Positions 1-8,897 of a stretch of 32,645 bases of DNA are shown piece after piece. Under the pieces are notes generated by a model. That model saw nothing but the letters and a program-made list of their open reading frames with translations, searched no databases and was not told the origin of the DNA. Every line of letters starts with the position of its first letter. The first letter of the stretch is position 1. Origin of the DNA: Novosphingobium sp. (GTDB lineage Bacteria > Pseudomonadota > Alphaproteobacteria > Sphingomonadales > Sphingomonadaceae); assembly GCA_027490345.1 (NCBI GenBank), contig JAIXYF010000250.1, forward strand, positions 1 through 32,645. Reading direction: 5' to 3'. Both the position numbers and the translations under genes were made by a program.

Positions 1-233
1 CTAGGGTGACAAAGTGACACCTCAAGGCGTTCATGCGTTCAGCCGACGATGTCAAAGACCTTCACGGCGATCATGACAAGACGAGGCCGTGTAGGACAGC
101 GAAAACGTTTCGGTGATTGCGATTTGCCGTCGTGCGGATTGGCAACCGGCGGGAGGTTCTTCGGCGCTGACCCTTTTAATGCGGCGTCTTTCGCCCACTT
201 GCGGACAAAATCCGTCGCTCATAGGCTTACCAG

Positions 234-641
234 ATGCGGTTGATGATACTCCTGCTTCTGCTGCTACTCGCCGGGTGTGACGCTTGGCCTACCATCGTGG
301 CCAATCCGACCCGGACCAATGTGTCGGTGCAGTATTTGCATAAAGATTACGACCATTGGTCCAATCCAATCCTGGTGCCAGCGAATGGAGCAATGCCGCT
401 CGCTATGGCGCATTGGATACAAGACTTGAAGGGTGTTCGTCTAAGAGACGGAGCGCGATCCTACTCGCTGTCGGATAGTGATATTCGTCGTCTCGAAAAT
501 GCCTGCCCAAGCAGCGCAATGGCTCGGAACTACTCCTTAGCAGGTAATTGCTACCTTTTATATTTAGGACAGGGCCGAGTTCGGGCCACGGCAAAGGAGC
601 CTCACGGCATACGTTATGGGCAGGTTGAGAACGGCAGCTAG
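234..641 (+). CDS. small predicted lipoprotein of unknown function
   Basis: ORF MRLMILLLLLLLAGCDAW... with hydrophobic signal and lipobox LAGC; no recognised domain. Confidence 0.6.
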   Translation: MRLMILLLLLLLAGCDAWPTIVANPTRTNVSVQYLHKDYDHWSNPILVPANGAMPLAMAHWIQDLKGVRLRDGARSYSLSDSDIRRLENACPSSAMARNYSLAGNCYLLYLGQGRVRATAKEPHGIRYGQVENGS

Positions 642-725
642 GCCAATCGTTCTGGCTGCCAGCTGCAAGTCCGCTTCCCACCACTTCCAGCCATCACAGC
701 TCACCAAATCGCCACCTAAAACCCA

Positions 726-762
726 CCGTCGCCCCGTGCTTGACACGGGGCTTGGCTACCTT
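726..762 (+). repeat. left copy of inverted palindromic repeat flanking the GIY-YIG gene
   Basis: ccgtcgccccgtgcttgacacggggcttggctacctt; contains hairpin GCCCCGTG-CTTGA-CACGGGGC; 36/37 match to the reverse complement of 1112-1148. Confidence 0.9.
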
Positions 763-1082
763 TCGGCCTTACCGCTCGGCATTGCACCTGCCGGATACCA
801 CAGCTCCCACAGGTCAAGCCAATCGGGATTGTCCGCCTCAATCAGCGCGAATTTCCATTCACGGCGCCATTTTTTGACGCGCTTTTCCCGTGCGATGGCC
901 GGTTCGATTTCCTCGTGCCGTTCCGCATAAACCAGCATGGTCTTGTCGAAGTCCCGGACATGGATTGATCCATCACCCTCGCGGTGCTGCCACACGCGCC
1001 GGATCAGATCGGAGGTGACGCCGACATAGGTTCCGCCGCGATAGCGGTTTGCCATGATGTAGACCCAGCCGCCTTTTGCCAT
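756..1082 (-). CDS. GIY-YIG nuclease family protein (UPF0213/COG2827-like)
   Basis: WVYIMANRYRGGTYVGVTSDLIRRVWQHREG matches the GIY-YIG core; stop codon lies inside the left repeat. Confidence 0.9.
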   Translation of the reverse strand: MAKGGWVYIMANRYRGGTYVGVTSDLIRRVWQHREGDGSIHVRDFDKTMLVYAERHEEIEPAIAREKRVKKWRREWKFALIEADNPDWLDLWELWYPAGAMPSGKAER

Positions 1083-1111
1083 CGCGCCTTCATGCCAAAC
1101 GCGAGGTTGCG

Positions 1112-1148
1112 AAGGAAGCCAAGCCCCGTGTCAAGCACGGGGCGACGG
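1112..1148 (-). repeat. right copy of inverted palindromic repeat flanking the GIY-YIG gene
   Basis: aaggaagccaagccccgtgtcaagcacggggcgacgg; reverse complement matches 726-762 at 36/37. Confidence 0.9.
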
Positions 1149-1223
1149 ACAGGGTGTTTGCAGAGATGACAGCTCCCCACCAATATCAGCCGCGCTACTA
1201 ACCGCCCGACTCCCCCGCGCCGC

Positions 1224-2945
1224 CTAAGCCGCTGACCTGTACCCCGCCCCCCGGATCAGCTTGCCGGGTCGCGCGCCGGTCGATTGATCGAACCTGCGGA
1301 TCACTTCGCCCGCCACCACCGTCGCCTCGTAGCCGCTCGCGCGCTGGTGGAGGCGGCGGCCGCCTGCGGGGAGATCGCGCACCACTTCGGGGAGGTGGAG
1401 CGAGAGGCCATCGAGGTCGATCACGTTAAGGTCGGCGCGTTCGCCCACGGCCAGCAGGCCGCGATCATGCAGGCCGACCGCGCGCGCGGCCTTGCGGCTG
1501 AGCATGTGGACGGCTTCGGCCAGATCGAGCTTCAGCGGCCCCTCCCCCTTCACGAACTGGGTGAGCAGGTAGGTCGAATAGCTCGCATCGCAGATCGCGC
1601 CATAATGCGCGCCGCCATCGCCGAGGCCGGGGACGCAATAAGGGTGCTTCAGCATCTCGTGCGCGCTGGCGAGCGAGGCGTTCTCGTAATTGCCGAGTGC
1701 GGCGAGGAACAGGCCGCGCCCTTCGGTTTCGAGCAGGCGGTCATAGGCCACTTCCTGCGGGGTGCAGCCACGCGCGGCGGCCTGGCCCTCCATGCTGAGG
1801 TGCGCAGGCGGCGCATAGTCCGGCGGATTGTCGAGCGGGAACAGCCAGCGCCAGTTGCGCGCGAGAGCGTTGAACGGATGGCCGGGGGCGAAGTCTTCGC
1901 TCAGCAGCGCCTCACGCAAGGCGGGATCGCGCATCGCAGCGACTTGTTCGGGGATCGGAAGGTGCGCGATCTTGCTCCAGCTGGGGCAGAGCACGAAGGG
2001 GTGCACCGTCAGCTCCAGCCCCGCGATCAGGCCGATGGGGCGCGGCATGACTTGCGCGTGGGCCGTGCCGCCCGCCGCGTTGGTCTTCTCCAGCATTTCC
2101 AGCACGCGGCGCCAGCGCGGCGCGGTATCGTTGCCCGATGCGAGCGTGAAGGTGGCGGGGCGGCCGCTGGCGGCGATCACCCGCTCGATCACGCGGTATT
2201 CCTTGTCCCACCCGACAAAGGCATCGAGCACGACCTGAAACGTGCCCGCGCCCACATCGCCCATGCCGCGCGTGATCGCCTCAAGTTCGGCAATATCAGC
2301 ATCGAAGGTGGGGATCGCGCCGCCATCGGCGGTCTTGTGGATCGACAGGCGCGAGGTGGCAAAGCCGATGGCCCCGGCGCGCATGGCTTCTGCCGTGAGG
2401 CGGCGCATCAGCGCGAGGTCATCCTCGCTCGCCGCCTCGCGCGCGGCGCCGCGCTGACCCATCGCATAGACGCGCAAGGGCGAGTGCGGGAGATAGGCGG
2501 CCACATCGATGTCGCGCTTCTGGGCGGCGACCTTGTCGAGGTATTCGGGGAAGGTTTCCCAGTCCCAGTCCAGGCCTTCGGTCATCACCACGCCGGGGAT
2601 GTCCTCCACGCCCTCCATCACGTTGATCAGCATATCGTGATCGGCCTTGCGGCACGGCGCGAAGCCGACGCCGCAATTGCCCATGACCGCTGCCGTCACG
2701 CCGTGGGCGGAGGACGGCGAGAGTTCCTCGGCCCAGATGCACTGGCCATCATAATGCGTGTGGACGTCAATGAAGCCGGGGGTGACGATCCGCCCCTTGG
2801 CGTTGATCTCATCCGCGCCGCGCCCGCTGAACGCGCCGATGGCGGCAATGCGCCCGGCGGTGATGGCCAGATCGCCGTCGATCAGATCGCCGCCGCTGCC
2901 ATCGGCGATGGTGCCGCCCCGGATAACCAGATCATAGTCCGCCAT
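1224..2945 (-). CDS. N-acyl-D-amino-acid deacylase-type amidohydrolase
   Basis: DLVIRGGTIADGSG...GRIVTPGFIDVHTHYDGQ metal-dependent amidohydrolase signature; C-terminal GERADLNVIDLD. Confidence 0.88.
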   Translation of the reverse strand: MADYDLVIRGGTIADGSGGDLIDGDLAITAGRIAAIGAFSGRGADEINAKGRIVTPGFIDVHTHYDGQCIWAEELSPSSAHGVTAAVMGNCGVGFAPCRKADHDMLINVMEGVEDIPGVVMTEGLDWDWETFPEYLDKVAAQKRDIDVAAYLPHSPLRVYAMGQRGAAREAASEDDLALMRRLTAEAMRAGAIGFATSRLSIHKTADGGAIPTFDADIAELEAITRGMGDVGAGTFQVVLDAFVGWDKEYRVIERVIAASGRPATFTLASGNDTAPRWRRVLEMLEKTNAAGGTAHAQVMPRPIGLIAGLELTVHPFVLCPSWSKIAHLPIPEQVAAMRDPALREALLSEDFAPGHPFNALARNWRWLFPLDNPPDYAPPAHLSMEGQAAARGCTPQEVAYDRLLETEGRGLFLAALGNYENASLASAHEMLKHPYCVPGLGDGGAHYGAICDASYSTYLLTQFVKGEGPLKLDLAEAVHMLSRKAARAVGLHDRGLLAVGERADLNVIDLDGLSLHLPEVVRDLPAGGRRLHQRASGYEATVVAGEVIRRFDQSTGARPGKLIRGAGYRSAA

Positions 2946-2948
2946 GCC

Positions 2949-3362
2949 TCAGGCTCCCTGTGCCACGCGCACGATCCCGCCGATGAGCGAGCCGAGCACG
3001 AATGTGTAAATCGGCGGCATCGAGATATAGAGCGGGATCAGCCGCTTCTCCGCCGCCCGGTGATAGCCGCGCGCGTAGAGCACGCGCATGAAGGGCCAAA
3101 TCGCGCCAATCCCGGCAGCCCAATACGGGCTCACCACATAGGCGAAGAGCCACATTCCCGGCAGGAACAGCACGAGGTGCTCCAGCGTGTTCTGGTGCGC
3201 GCGGACATAGCGTTCGTATTCCTCCGGCCCATTGTGCGAGGGCACCGGGATTTTGAAACGCCCCCGCGCAAGGCCTGCCATGAGCAGCGTGAAGTAATAG
3301 GCCAGCAGCGCCAGCGCGCTGACGATCACGACGTAGACGTATGGATCGGTCATTGTTGTCAT
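2949..3362 (-). CDS. MAPEG family membrane protein
   Basis: multi-TM protein of 137 aa with RAHQNTLEHLVLFLPG typical of MAPEG. Confidence 0.8.
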   Translation of the reverse strand: MTTMTDPYVYVVIVSALALLAYYFTLLMAGLARGRFKIPVPSHNGPEEYERYVRAHQNTLEHLVLFLPGMWLFAYVVSPYWAAGIGAIWPFMRVLYARGYHRAAEKRLIPLYISMPPIYTFVLGSLIGGIVRVAQGA

Positions 3363-3446
3363 CGCGCCTTCCAGCCTCTCCCGGAGAGCAAAGCTGACGC
3401 AGCGCGGAGTTTGCGGATACTCTCACTTTTGGGGCCGTGCACACGA

Positions 3447-3478
3447 AGGCCTGCCCACCGCAAGCGGCAGGCAGGCCT
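3447..3478 (-). terminator. possible hairpin/terminator downstream of the 3501-5111 gene
   Basis: aggcctgcc ... ggcaggcct stem just past the stop codon; no clear U-tract. Confidence 0.4.
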
Positions 3479-3500
3479 CTCTGGTGCCATCGCCGGGGAA

Positions 3501-5111
3501 TCAGGGCAGCGAGACCAGCGTCTTCGTGTGCGCGGCGGGCGTGATCACCTTCACGTCATAAGCGCTGTTTTCCAGCACGGGATCGCTGGGGTTGCCGACA
3601 TAGAAGCACTTGGGGCCAAGGCTTTCGCGCGCCACGGTGACCTGGCTCGTGAGGCGGGCAAAGCTCTTCACTTGCGTGCCGCCCGCAGGCAGCGCGCCGG
3701 TGAAGGTCAGCGTATCGACCACGCGGCCGCGCAAGCGCAGTTCGGCGGTGATCGAGCCGTTGAAGGCTGTGGTTCCTTCGTTGCGCACGCCCCAGCGGAT
3801 CGCGGGCAGATTGGCGATGCCCTGCGCCACCACGCGCGTGCCGCCCGGGCCAAACGCAGGCTGCGGCACCGTGGCGCACCAGCTTTCGCTGGCAAGGCCG
3901 GTCATCGTGGCGGAAACGCCAGTGTTCTCCACAGTGGTGGTGCCGCCGCCCGCATTGAACAGAATGTTGCCCGGATCGAACGCCTTGATCGTGATCGTGG
4001 TGGCAGGCGGGGTTGTGGTTCCACCTCCCGTTGTCCCGCCTGTCGCGGCGAGCGCGGTGATGGCATAGCGGCCCTCACCCATGCTGCGCAGGCCATCGGC
4101 GGCGCCGCCCGCCCATGCGGTATCCACGAAATTGCGTGCCGCATTGATGCCGCCGCCGCTATTACGCGGGAAGCGCAGCATCGGCACCGATCCGCGCACC
4201 TTGCCGCTCGCGGTCTGGCCCGCCACGGGATTGAACCAGGTGAGCATGAAGGTGGGGCGCGCCGAACCGAGCGTAAAGCTGTGCGCGCTCATGCCCGGGG
4301 CCGAACCGGGAAGATCCTCGCGGCGCAGCGCGTTCATCCGCGCAAGGCCGGTGCCGATCAACGCGCCCAGCAGGGGGATCTGCCCGTTGACGATGCGGAA
4401 GCTGCCTGCCCCATCGGTTTCGCTGCCCGCCGTCAGCGACGTGATGCGCGGTCGCGGCACGAGCGTGACCGGGATCGAGGCCACATCGAATTCGGTATCG
4501 GGGAAGCAGTGGGCAAACCGCTCCAGCCCGCCTTCCAGCGCTGCGCCGATGGCTTTGGGATCGCACGGCGTGAGCGCGAAGGCCGATGGCGGATACTGGC
4601 GGCGCGTGCGCATCGTGATGGTGGCACTGGTGGCGGCGGTGAGTGCCGGAATGGCGAAGCGCAGCACAGCCACGCCCGCACCATTGCCAGCGGTCTCGCC
4701 GCATTGGCTGCCCGCCAGACGGCGGCGCATGATCGTGCCCGAAATCGCTGCGCCGCCAGCGATGCGCAAGGTGGCGCTTCTGAGCAGAGCCAGATCGCGG
4801 CCGACAAGGACAAGACCCGTATCGCCAGTGAAGATCTCCATGCGCGCGGTGCCCGCACTCGCGCGGCGGAACAAGACCGGGCTCGCCTCTCCGGCAGGCA
4901 GCAGCAGATCGCAGCCGCTGGCGTTGTCCACCCCGTAAACTTCGCGGACCGCGGCCTCGCGCACTTCAGTAGCGGCCGCAATCGCGCCGCTGACGGGCGA
5001 CTGGATGGGCGCGAGCGTGGGCGATATCTGCGCCAGAGCCGGTGTTGCCGCCAGCACCAGCGCGAGGCCGGGTGCCAGCGAGCCAAGGGTGTGTATCGAT
5101 GTGCGTTTCAT
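3501..5111 (-). CDS. large secreted protein of unknown function
   Basis: Sec signal peptide MKRTSIHTLGSLAPGLALVLAATPALAQ; Gly/Thr-rich linker TGGTTGGGTTTPPATT followed by a probable beta-sandwich region; no recognised family. Confidence 0.75.
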   Translation of the reverse strand: MKRTSIHTLGSLAPGLALVLAATPALAQISPTLAPIQSPVSGAIAAATEVREAAVREVYGVDNASGCDLLLPAGEASPVLFRRASAGTARMEIFTGDTGLVLVGRDLALLRSATLRIAGGAAISGTIMRRRLAGSQCGETAGNGAGVAVLRFAIPALTAATSATITMRTRRQYPPSAFALTPCDPKAIGAALEGGLERFAHCFPDTEFDVASIPVTLVPRPRITSLTAGSETDGAGSFRIVNGQIPLLGALIGTGLARMNALRREDLPGSAPGMSAHSFTLGSARPTFMLTWFNPVAGQTASGKVRGSVPMLRFPRNSGGGINAARNFVDTAWAGGAADGLRSMGEGRYAITALAATGGTTGGGTTTPPATTITIKAFDPGNILFNAGGGTTTVENTGVSATMTGLASESWCATVPQPAFGPGGTRVVAQGIANLPAIRWGVRNEGTTAFNGSITAELRLRGRVVDTLTFTGALPAGGTQVKSFARLTSQVTVARESLGPKCFYVGNPSDPVLENSAYDVKVITPAAHTKTLVSLP

Positions 5112-5334
5112 GCGTGTTCTCCTGCCAAGCCCCCGGCCCGCTTTGGATTCCAGCGCGCCTGCCGCGCCGGATAGCCACAGGGGTAACGCAGGCCGCGCGG
5201 GCCGGCATCGCCCACTTGGCTAGGCCGCATGGCTCGGCCACCGGTGCCGCAGTCTCTGCAGAACGACCTATTCGCACTGGAGCCAGCTCGCCATTTGGAT
5301 TAGCCTTGGCTCGGGGTTTAATTGGGGGGCTATC

Positions 5335-6012
5335 TTGGCGGCGTTGGCATGCGACGATCATCCGCTTGTGCGATCGGCACTGGCGCTGGTGCTGGAGGAT
5401 ATCGTCGGCGAACCGGTGCTGACCGCGACCAACTTTGCCGAAGCCTGGGCCCATGCCGAAGAGCGCCGCGATATCGTGCTAGCCGTCGTGGACCTGCATA
5501 TGCCGGGGATCGGCGGGATCGACGGGCTGGAAGGCTTGCGCGAACGCGCGCCGGGCATGAAGATCGTGGTGCTGACGGGATCGGACAGCGATGCCGATCT
5601 GCTGGCCGTTCTGGCGCTGGGCGTGGATGGCTTCGTGCCCAAGTCGGTCGAACCGGGGGTGGTCGAAGCCGCGATCCGGCTGGTGATGGCTGGCGGGCGC
5701 TATCTGCCCGCGCGCGTGGCCGAACTGGCAGCGCAGGGCTTGGGAGAGCTGGGCGCAACCCCGGTCCCGGTGGCCACGGCGGCTGCAGCGCCATCCGCGC
5801 CGCCGATCGAGGCCCCGCTGGGGCGGCTCAGCGCCCGCCAGCGCGATGTGCTCGATCAGATGGCGCGCGGGCGGGCCAACAAGGAAATCGCCCAGTTGCT
5901 GGGGCTTTCGCCCTCCACGGTGAAGACGCATATCGCGCATATCATCGCGGTGGTGGGCGCGAGCAACCGCACCGAGGCGGCCACGCGCGCGCGCGAACTG
6001 GGGCTGGTTTAG
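5335..6012 (+). CDS. LuxR/NarL-FixJ family response regulator
   Basis: receiver domain with VVDLHMPGIGG phosphoacceptor region and C-terminal LSARQRDVLDQMARGRANKEIAQLLGLSPSTVKTHIAHI HTH; TTG start. Confidence 0.92.
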   Translation: MAALACDDHPLVRSALALVLEDIVGEPVLTATNFAEAWAHAEERRDIVLAVVDLHMPGIGGIDGLEGLRERAPGMKIVVLTGSDSDADLLAVLALGVDGFVPKSVEPGVVEAAIRLVMAGGRYLPARVAELAAQGLGELGATPVPVATAAAAPSAPPIEAPLGRLSARQRDVLDQMARGRANKEIAQLLGLSPSTVKTHIAHIIAVVGASNRTEAATRARELGLV

Positions 6013-6019
6013 GCCCCGC

Positions 6020-7678
6020 TCAATAGCCACCGGGGCCGAGCAGATCGCCCAGCATGCGTTCGTTCAGCTTGCCCGGATCGGGCCAGGCCAGCGGGGAATC
6101 GCCCGGCGCCATGCGCGTGAACAGGCGCATGCGGGAAAGCCGCGCGGCGGCATCCACGCCATTTGACGAGGGATCGACAATCTGAGTCCACAGCTTGACC
6201 AGCCGCTCAACTGCCTCGGCCCGCGCCCAGGGCCTGCCGGGCAGCGCTGCCGGACGCGCGGGCGTGACGAGGATCAGCACCGAATCGCGGCGCGAATTCT
6301 TGCCGCGTTCGTTGAACAGCGAACCAGCCAGCGGCAGATCGCCCAGTAGCGGGGTCTTGGAAAAAGTGGCATCGTCCACGCTTTCCGAAAGGCCCGAAAG
6401 CACCAGCGTTTCCCCGAAGCGAATCTCCGCCGTGGCGGCAACGCGCTGGCGAAACGTGGTGAGCGCTTCGTTGAAGGTGCCGGCCCCGTCGCTGGTGAGG
6501 AACGAGCGCCCCGTCTCGATCCGCACCCGCGCGCCATCGGGGGTGATCTCGATCGGCGTGACCTTCAGCTCGATCCCGATATCGATCTGCTCCAGCTGCG
6601 CAGCATTGACCCCGTTGACCGCGACCTTGAGCGTGCGGCCGACGAAGAACTCGCTCATTTCGCCGCGATACGCAGTCAGGCTGGGCCGGGCGACGACCTG
6701 ATAGAACTGGCCCGCACGGTTGAACATGTTGATGTTGTAGGTCAGCTGCGGCAGCGTAATCGTCTCGGTAATCACGCGCTGGCTGCTGTCGCTGCGGATT
6801 TCGCCGCTGATGATCTGGCGGGTATCGCTGCGCGTGTTGCCGTATTGCAGGCGCAAACCATCCAGCAAATTCATGCCGATGCGTTCGCGCGCGGTGTTTT
6901 GCGCGAGCACGATGGCAACATCGACCGAGATCTGTGACGGCGCGGCAGCGGCCTCGGGCGTGCTTTGCGCCGGGGCCTGATCGATGGCTGCGGTCTGCAC
7001 CAGCTGCTGCAGGCGGGGATTGACCGCCGCCGCCCCGGCCGGATCGAGCGCGGCCAGCGCGGCCAGCCGCTGCGCGCCGCGCGGCGCATCGCCCGCCGCC
7101 GCTTCGGCCAGCGCGGCCTGGCGCAGCGCGGCGGCCTTGGCCGCAGGATCGGGCGTGAGTTCAGCCGCGCGCCCTGCCGCCGCCGCCGCCAGCGCCGCAT
7201 CACCGCTGCGATAGGCCGCTGCAGCCAGTGCCAGCAGCGCTTCGGGATGATCGGGCCGCGCCGCAACGGCCTGGGCAAAGCGGCGCGCCGCTTCATCATA
7301 GCGCCCGCGATCAAACGCAGCGCGCCCCGCCAGCGCGGCAGCCCAGAAGCTGCCCGGTTCGGCCTTCAGCGCCAGATCATAGCCCGCCAGCGCCAGCTCG
7401 GTCGCTTCGGGATCGGTGCTGCCCGCGCGCTGATAAGCCAGCGCCAGCAAGGTCTGGCTGGCCGGATCGCGTGGGCGGCGCGCAGTGAGTTCGGTGAAGG
7501 CGGCGATGGCGGGCTTGGTTTCCCCGGCATCGAGTGCAGCCAGGCCGCGCTGGCGCAAGGCAGCCTCGTCCAGCGGGCTGGCGGGCGGCGGGGCACTTTC
7601 GACCCGCGCAGCGCTGCCTGCGCCGCAGCCGCCGACCAGCGCGGTGCAGCACAGCAGAAAAGGCAGGCGGCGCATCAT
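6020..7678 (-). CDS. lipoprotein with N-terminal TPR repeats and C-terminal type II/III secretin domain
   Basis: lipobox LVGGC; Ala-rich TPR region; secretin-like VRIETGRSFLTSDG...ETLVLSGLSESVDDATFSKTPLLGDLPLAGSLFNERGKNSRRDSVLILVTP. Confidence 0.85.
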   Translation of the reverse strand: MMRRLPFLLCCTALVGGCGAGSAARVESAPPPASPLDEAALRQRGLAALDAGETKPAIAAFTELTARRPRDPASQTLLALAYQRAGSTDPEATELALAGYDLALKAEPGSFWAAALAGRAAFDRGRYDEAARRFAQAVAARPDHPEALLALAAAAYRSGDAALAAAAAGRAAELTPDPAAKAAALRQAALAEAAAGDAPRGAQRLAALAALDPAGAAAVNPRLQQLVQTAAIDQAPAQSTPEAAAAPSQISVDVAIVLAQNTARERIGMNLLDGLRLQYGNTRSDTRQIISGEIRSDSSQRVITETITLPQLTYNINMFNRAGQFYQVVARPSLTAYRGEMSEFFVGRTLKVAVNGVNAAQLEQIDIGIELKVTPIEITPDGARVRIETGRSFLTSDGAGTFNEALTTFRQRVAATAEIRFGETLVLSGLSESVDDATFSKTPLLGDLPLAGSLFNERGKNSRRDSVLILVTPARPAALPGRPWARAEAVERLVKLWTQIVDPSSNGVDAAARLSRMRLFTRMAPGDSPLAWPDPGKLNERMLGDLLGPGGY

Positions 7679-7914
7679 GCCCGCGCGCCTTCGGGCCGCA
7701 CGCAGACATCGGCCTGACGCGCGCCATCGATGCGATAGGCGGCGCGCGGATCGGCACAGGCGGTAGGCAGGAAGCCAGGCACACGCGGCAAGCCCCGGCC
7801 ATCGAGCGCCGCGCCGCAGACATCGCGGCCGGGCTGGACGATCAGCCGATCATGGCTGGGCTGCGCACACACCGGAGTTGCAAGCAGCGCGGCGGCAAGG
7901 AGAATGGGAGACAT
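7675..7914 (-). CDS. small secreted protein of unknown function
   Basis: signal peptide MSPILLAAALLATPVCAQ; stop overlaps the start of the secretin gene by 4 bp. Confidence 0.65.
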   Translation of the reverse strand: MSPILLAAALLATPVCAQPSHDRLIVQPGRDVCGAALDGRGLPRVPGFLPTACADPRAAYRIDGARQADVCVRPEGARA

Positions 7915-7934
7915 GGCAGCTCTTTCGGAAAGGA

Positions 7935-8897
7935 TCAGATGCAGACGCGGATGGCGGCAACTGGCACTTGCCCGCGCAGCCGATCAGCCAGCTGGTTGAT
8001 TTCGCGCGATGCCGGCAGGCGCGCACGGCGGCTGCAGCAGAAGCGCTGTTCGCCCGCCGCGCTATCGACCAGCGTGCCTGCAGGCGCGCAGTAGGCCGCG
8101 TGATCGACGATGCCCGTGGTGTTGCGCGCCGAAAAATCGACCCGGCGCAGCCATGTGAAGGGCGTGCCGAGCCGGGATACGGCCTTGTTGAATTCGCCGT
8201 GGCACACTTGTGATCCGCCCGGCACGACTTGTGTGACCGTTTCTTCCATCTTGCCATCGCACATCCCGCCTTCGGGATTGCGCACGCAGCATTCGTCGTG
8301 CAGCCAGCTTCCCGCGTTGATCAGGCATGTGCCGGTCTCGGGTACGCAGGTCGAGATTTCGCCCTTCGATCGATCCCCGCAGTTCTGACCCGCCGCGCCA
8401 AGGCACTTGTAGCCCAGATTGATCGCGCCCACGCCCTGCCCGATCGGCCGCGCCGCTGCCCCGGCAAGCGCCCGATCAATGGCAGCGCGCGGCACGGTAA
8501 ACTGGCCAGGCGCGGTGGAGAGCTGCGAGGTGGCGGGGCAGACCGGGCCGCCGCTGGCGGGCAGGCGCAGCGTGAAGAAGCCCAACATGGCCGAGATGTT
8601 CAAAGCACTGCCTGCGCCGGACGTGCCGCCAGTGATCAGCACCGAACCGCTGGTGGCGGCCGGGATCGTGAGCGAGGCGGTGCCAGTGGCATTGGTGCGC
8701 GCAGCGCCCAGCACCGCGCGATCCGCCACTGTGCCCGCGCAGACCAGCGCATTGACCACCGGCACGCCGCCCGCATCGATCACGGTAATCGCCATGGTGC
8801 GGCTGACCTGCGCGGTGGTCATCGTGGCCATGCCGGCCACAGCGATCACCGCTGCGCATGCTGCCAGCATCCCCGAGGTACGACTGCCTAGGCCCAT
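7935..8897 (-). CDS. Cys-rich secreted protein of unknown function with HDxCC motif
   Basis: hydrophobic export signal; carboxypeptidase-like/Ig-like N-terminal region (VIDAGGVPVVNALVCAG); Cys-rich centre CLINAGSWLHDECCVRNPEGGMCDG. Confidence 0.7.
   Translation of the reverse strand: MGLGSRTSGMLAACAAVIAVAGMATMTTAQVSRTMAITVIDAGGVPVVNALVCAGTVADRAVLGAARTNATGTASLTIPAATSGSVLITGGTSGAGSALNISAMLGFFTLRLPASGGPVCPATSQLSTAPGQFTVPRAAIDRALAGAAARPIGQGVGAINLGYKCLGAAGQNCGDRSKGEISTCVPETGTCLINAGSWLHDECCVRNPEGGMCDGKMEETVTQVVPGGSQVCHGEFNKAVSRLGTPFTWLRRVDFSARNTTGIVDHAAYCAPAGTLVDSAAGEQRFCCSRRARLPASREINQLADRLRGQVPVAAIRVCI

Noticed and set aside
1284-5174. 1296-aa + strand ORF
   Set aside because: Antisense to the amidohydrolase, MAPEG and secreted-protein genes; low-complexity Arg/Ala/His-rich translation, typical GC-driven shadow ORF in high-GC DNA.
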